A stretch of 7,460 bases of DNA, from positions 1 to 7,460 of the forward strand of contig JAJXXB010000125.1 in assembly GCA_021781315.1 (NCBI GenBank), given 5' to 3'. Positions 5,895-7,460 of this stretch are shown in pieces. The notes under the pieces are model-generated. The model worked only from the letters and a program-made list of their open reading frames with translations. It did no database searches and was not told the DNA's origin. The DNA is from Actinomycetes bacterium. GTDB taxonomy: Bacteria > Actinomycetota > Acidimicrobiia > Acidimicrobiales > RAAP-2. Position numbers and translations under genes: made by a program. Positions within the stretch are counted from its first letter, which is position 1, and every line of letters starts with the position of its first letter.

Positions 5895-6806
5895 ACAACG
5901 ACGCGCGTGGGCTTCCTCGGACCCGCCGGATCCTTCTCCCACGAGGCGTTGCGCAGCCTCGGCGACGTCGAGGGCGTGGCGATGGACACCCTGGCCGACC
6001 TGCTGGCCGGGGTGGCGGCGGGCACCATCGACCTGGCGCTGGCGCCGCTGGAGAACGCGATCGAGGGGACGGTCTCGGCCACCATCGACGGGCTGGTCTT
6101 CGACTACGACCTCTTCATCGAGCGCGAGGTCGTCCTGCCGATCCACCTCCACCTGCTCGCGCGCCCGGGCGTCGCCCTCGAGGACGTGACGAGTGTGCTG
6201 AGCTACGTCCACGCCCTGGGCCAGTGCCGCGAGTTCCTCGCCGGCCTATCGGCGACGACCAGCCAGTCCACCTCGACCTCCCAGGCCGCGCGCCTGGTGG
6301 CCGAGTCGAACGAGCCGTGGGCCGCGGTGGGCTCGGCGATGGCCGGCGAGCTCTTCGGACTGGTCCAGGTCGCCTCGGACATCGAGGACCACCCGGGCAA
6401 CGCCACGCGCTTCGTCGTGGTGGGCCGCGACTCGATCGCCCCACCCTCGGGACAGGACCGCACCACGATCGTCTGCTTCCAGGACGCGGACCGCCCGGGC
6501 TCGCTCTACGGCATCCTCGGTCGCTTCGCGGCGCGCGACATCAACCTGACCAAGCTGGAGAGCCGTCCGACGAAGAAGGGGCTCGGTGACTACTGCTTCG
6601 TCATCGAGTTCGAGGGCCACGTCAGCGACGACCTCGTCGCGGACTGCCTGGCCGACCTGCAGGCCCACCTCGCGCGCGTGAAGTTCCTGGGCTCGTACCC
6701 GGTCGAGGGCGACGTCGCCGCCGAGCGGCGCGACGAGGTCACGCTCGCGCGCGCGGCCGCCGCCCGGTGGATCGACGAGTTGCGTTCGAGGGTGCGCGCC
6801 GAGTGA
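5892..6806 (+). CDS. pheA: Prephenate dehydratase (monofunctional, with ACT domain)
   Basis: This 304-residue enzyme converts prephenate to phenylpyruvate, water and CO2, the committed step to phenylalanine. The catalytic domain (about 4-178) starts with VGFLGPAGSFSHEAL and includes APLENAIEGTV (51-61), where Asn55 and Glu58 line the substrate pocket. It continues with VLSYVHALGQC (102-112) and the hallmark DHPGNATRF (166-174, Thr172 catalytic). The ACT regulatory domain (about 190-270) contains DRPGSLYGILGRFAARDINL and the phenylalanine-binding ESRP motif (223-226), so feedback inhibition by phenylalanine is expected. No chorismate mutase domain is fused, as is usual in actinobacteria. About 30 mostly charged residues follow the ACT domain and look helical. 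The gene is transcribed away from an amino acid decarboxylase, with a likely terminator 46 nt after the stop. Confidence 0.95.
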   Translation: MTTTRVGFLGPAGSFSHEALRSLGDVEGVAMDTLADLLAGVAAGTIDLALAPLENAIEGTVSATIDGLVFDYDLFIEREVVLPIHLHLLARPGVALEDVTSVLSYVHALGQCREFLAGLSATTSQSTSTSQAARLVAESNEPWAAVGSAMAGELFGLVQVASDIEDHPGNATRFVVVGRDSIAPPSGQDRTTIVCFQDADRPGSLYGILGRFAARDINLTKLESRPTKKGLGDYCFVIEFEGHVSDDLVADCLADLQAHLARVKFLGSYPVEGDVAAERRDEVTLARAAAARWIDELRSRVRAE

Positions 6807-6851
6807 ATTGTGCGCGCGTTGATGTGGCGCGCGCGTCTCTGTCCGTTCGAT

Positions 6852-6893
6852 CAGGACACATCGTCAACCTGGACGTGTGTCATGGATTTGTTC
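6852..6893 (+). terminator. Likely intrinsic terminator of the prephenate dehydratase gene
   Basis: CAGGACACA (6852-6860) pairs with TGTGTCATG (6876-6884) at 8 of 9 positions. Inside, CGTC (6862-6865) pairs with GACG (6872-6875) around a 6-nt loop, with one bulged T at 6861. The tail 6885-6893 is T-rich (GATTTGTTC). A 12-bp stem plus T-rich tail shortly after a stop codon fits an intrinsic terminator. Because it is also about 65 bp upstream of a TetR gene, it could instead be, or double as, an autoregulatory operator. A smaller GCGCGCG hairpin at 6812-6834 precedes it but lacks a T-tail. Confidence 0.5.
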
Positions 6894-6939
6894 GCGCGTT
6901 GTGAGGACCCCCCGATAGCGTCATCAGCGACCAGTTGAT

Positions 6940-6946
6940 GAGGTGA
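6940..6946 (+). promoter_or_regulatory. Shine-Dalgarno site setting the start of the TetR gene
   Basis: GAGGTGA matches the anti-Shine-Dalgarno sequence well, and its GAGG core ends 5 nt before the GTG at 6949. This favours 6949 over the in-frame GTG at 6943, which overlaps the site. An in-frame TAG at 6916 rules out longer versions. TAGCGT at 6916-6921 is a possible -10 box for this leadered transcript. Confidence 0.6.
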
Positions 6947-6948
6947 GA

Positions 6949-7460
6949 GTGAGCATCGAGGAGAAGGCGTCGCCGAGCACGAAGCGCCCGTATCTGCGCG
7001 CCGACGCGCGCCGCGAGATGATCCTCGAGGCCGCCGAGCGCGTCATCGCGCGCGACGGACTCGCCCAGCTCTCGATGATCGGTGTCGCCCACGAGGCGCG
7101 CGTCAGCCGCCAGCTGATCTACCGTCACTTCGCGAGTCGCAGCGAGCTGCTCGTCGGACTGGTCGAGCACCACTTCTCCGTGCTCGAGGGCGACCTCGGC
7201 GAGGCGTTGGGCGACTACGAGGACGCTCGCGACCTGCTGCGCGATCGCTTCGCGCGAGCCCTCGCGCTGCCGCTGCGTGACCAGCTGCTCATCAGGAGCG
7301 TCTTCAGCGGCGCCGACCAACTCGAGCCCGACCTCGCGCCCGGCGTCGCGCAGCTGCGCGATCAGCTCATTCGTCGCTGGACGGTGCTCGGGCTCGCCCC
7401 CTACGGCGACGACGAGATCGGCCGCGCGAGGGTCTGGGCGATCTTCCACGCGGTGTTCGG
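6949..7460 (+). CDS. TetR-family transcriptional regulator, 3' end beyond the window
   Basis: The frame stays open to the window's right edge, giving 170 complete codons of a protein probably around 200 residues long. A short polar N-tail (1-18) precedes ADARREMILEAAERVIARDG (19-37). Then comes the helix-turn-helix SMIGVAHEARVSRQLIYRHF (42-61), with the TetR signature IYRHFASRSEL at 57-67. The remaining helices form the ligand-binding and dimerisation domain, where no ligand can be predicted. TetR proteins are usually dimeric repressors released by a small molecule, often acting on their own promoter or a neighbour. The 33-bp dyad at 6852-6884 upstream is one candidate site; the divergent dyad at 5822-5849 has unrelated arms. 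The gene's partner is probably downstream, outside the window. Confidence 0.9.
   Translation, partial: MSIEEKASPSTKRPYLRADARREMILEAAERVIARDGLAQLSMIGVAHEARVSRQLIYRHFASRSELLVGLVEHHFSVLEGDLGEALGDYEDARDLLRDRFARALALPLRDQLLIRSVFSGADQLEPDLAPGVAQLRDQLIRRWTVLGLAPYGDDEIGRARVWAIFHAVF

Noticed and set aside
4387..5895. A 502-codon open frame on the + strand across the whole decarboxylase gene
   Set aside because: It is antisense to a gene with complete PLP-decarboxylase motifs. Its translation is Arg/Gly/Val/Ala-rich with no recognisable motif, as expected from GC-rich third positions read backwards.
6812..6834. GCGCGCG / CGCGCGC hairpin just after the pheA stop
   Set aside because: It is simple alternating GC with a 9-nt loop and no clear T-run, expected by chance at this composition. 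The hairpin at 6852-6884 is a better terminator.
6882..6938. An 18-codon open frame (ATG 6882 to TGA 6936) ending just before the TetR ribosome binding site, a possible leader peptide
   Set aside because: There is no ribosome binding site, its start lies in the hairpin stem, and the sequence has no run of a regulatory amino acid. It is probably chance.

Overview
The window reads as ordinary chromosomal DNA from a high-GC actinobacterium. Third codon positions are almost always G or C, GTG and TTG starts are common, genes overlap by 4 to 8 bases, and two genes have a -10-like hexamer 6 nt before the ATG with no clear ribosome binding site, which is the actinobacterial leaderless pattern. A deep actinobacterial lineage such as Acidimicrobiia would fit, but that is inference only. 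There are no RNA genes, insertion sequences, CRISPR arrays or phage genes, and base composition looks even throughout.

Left, + strand (1-4435): six tightly packed genes. They are a PaiB-type FMN-binding regulator cut by the window's left edge, two GNAT acetyltransferases, a DUF3048 (YerB-like) membrane-anchored protein, an alpha/beta hydrolase and a ureohydrolase of the agmatinase/guanidinobutyrase group. Four of the five junctions overlap by 4 or 8 bases. The exception is a 29-nt gap before the DUF3048 gene, where a leaderless promoter is likely. PaiB next to a GNAT recalls the Bacillus subtilis paiAB pair (PaiA is a polyamine acetyltransferase). With an agmatinase-like enzyme in the same run, this suggests, but does not prove, a polyamine or guanidino-compound theme.

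Middle, - strand (4432-5799): a group II PLP-dependent decarboxylase converges on the ureohydrolase, and their stop codons interlock in one CTAG. Upstream, a 92-bp divergent region separates it from a prephenate dehydratase (5892-6806, + strand), the step that commits prephenate to phenylalanine. That region holds a 28-bp dyad that may be a shared operator.

Right end (6807-7460): a 142-nt gap holds a hairpin with a T-rich tail, a likely terminator for the dehydratase. It is followed by the first 170 codons of a TetR-family regulator that runs off the window.

The most striking non-coding signal is a perfect 17-bp inverted repeat with an 8-nt loop (2523-2564). It spans the stop of the DUF3048 gene and both candidate starts of the alpha/beta hydrolase, so it looks like a translational-coupling or attenuation device. 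I did not find a clearly new multi-gene system.
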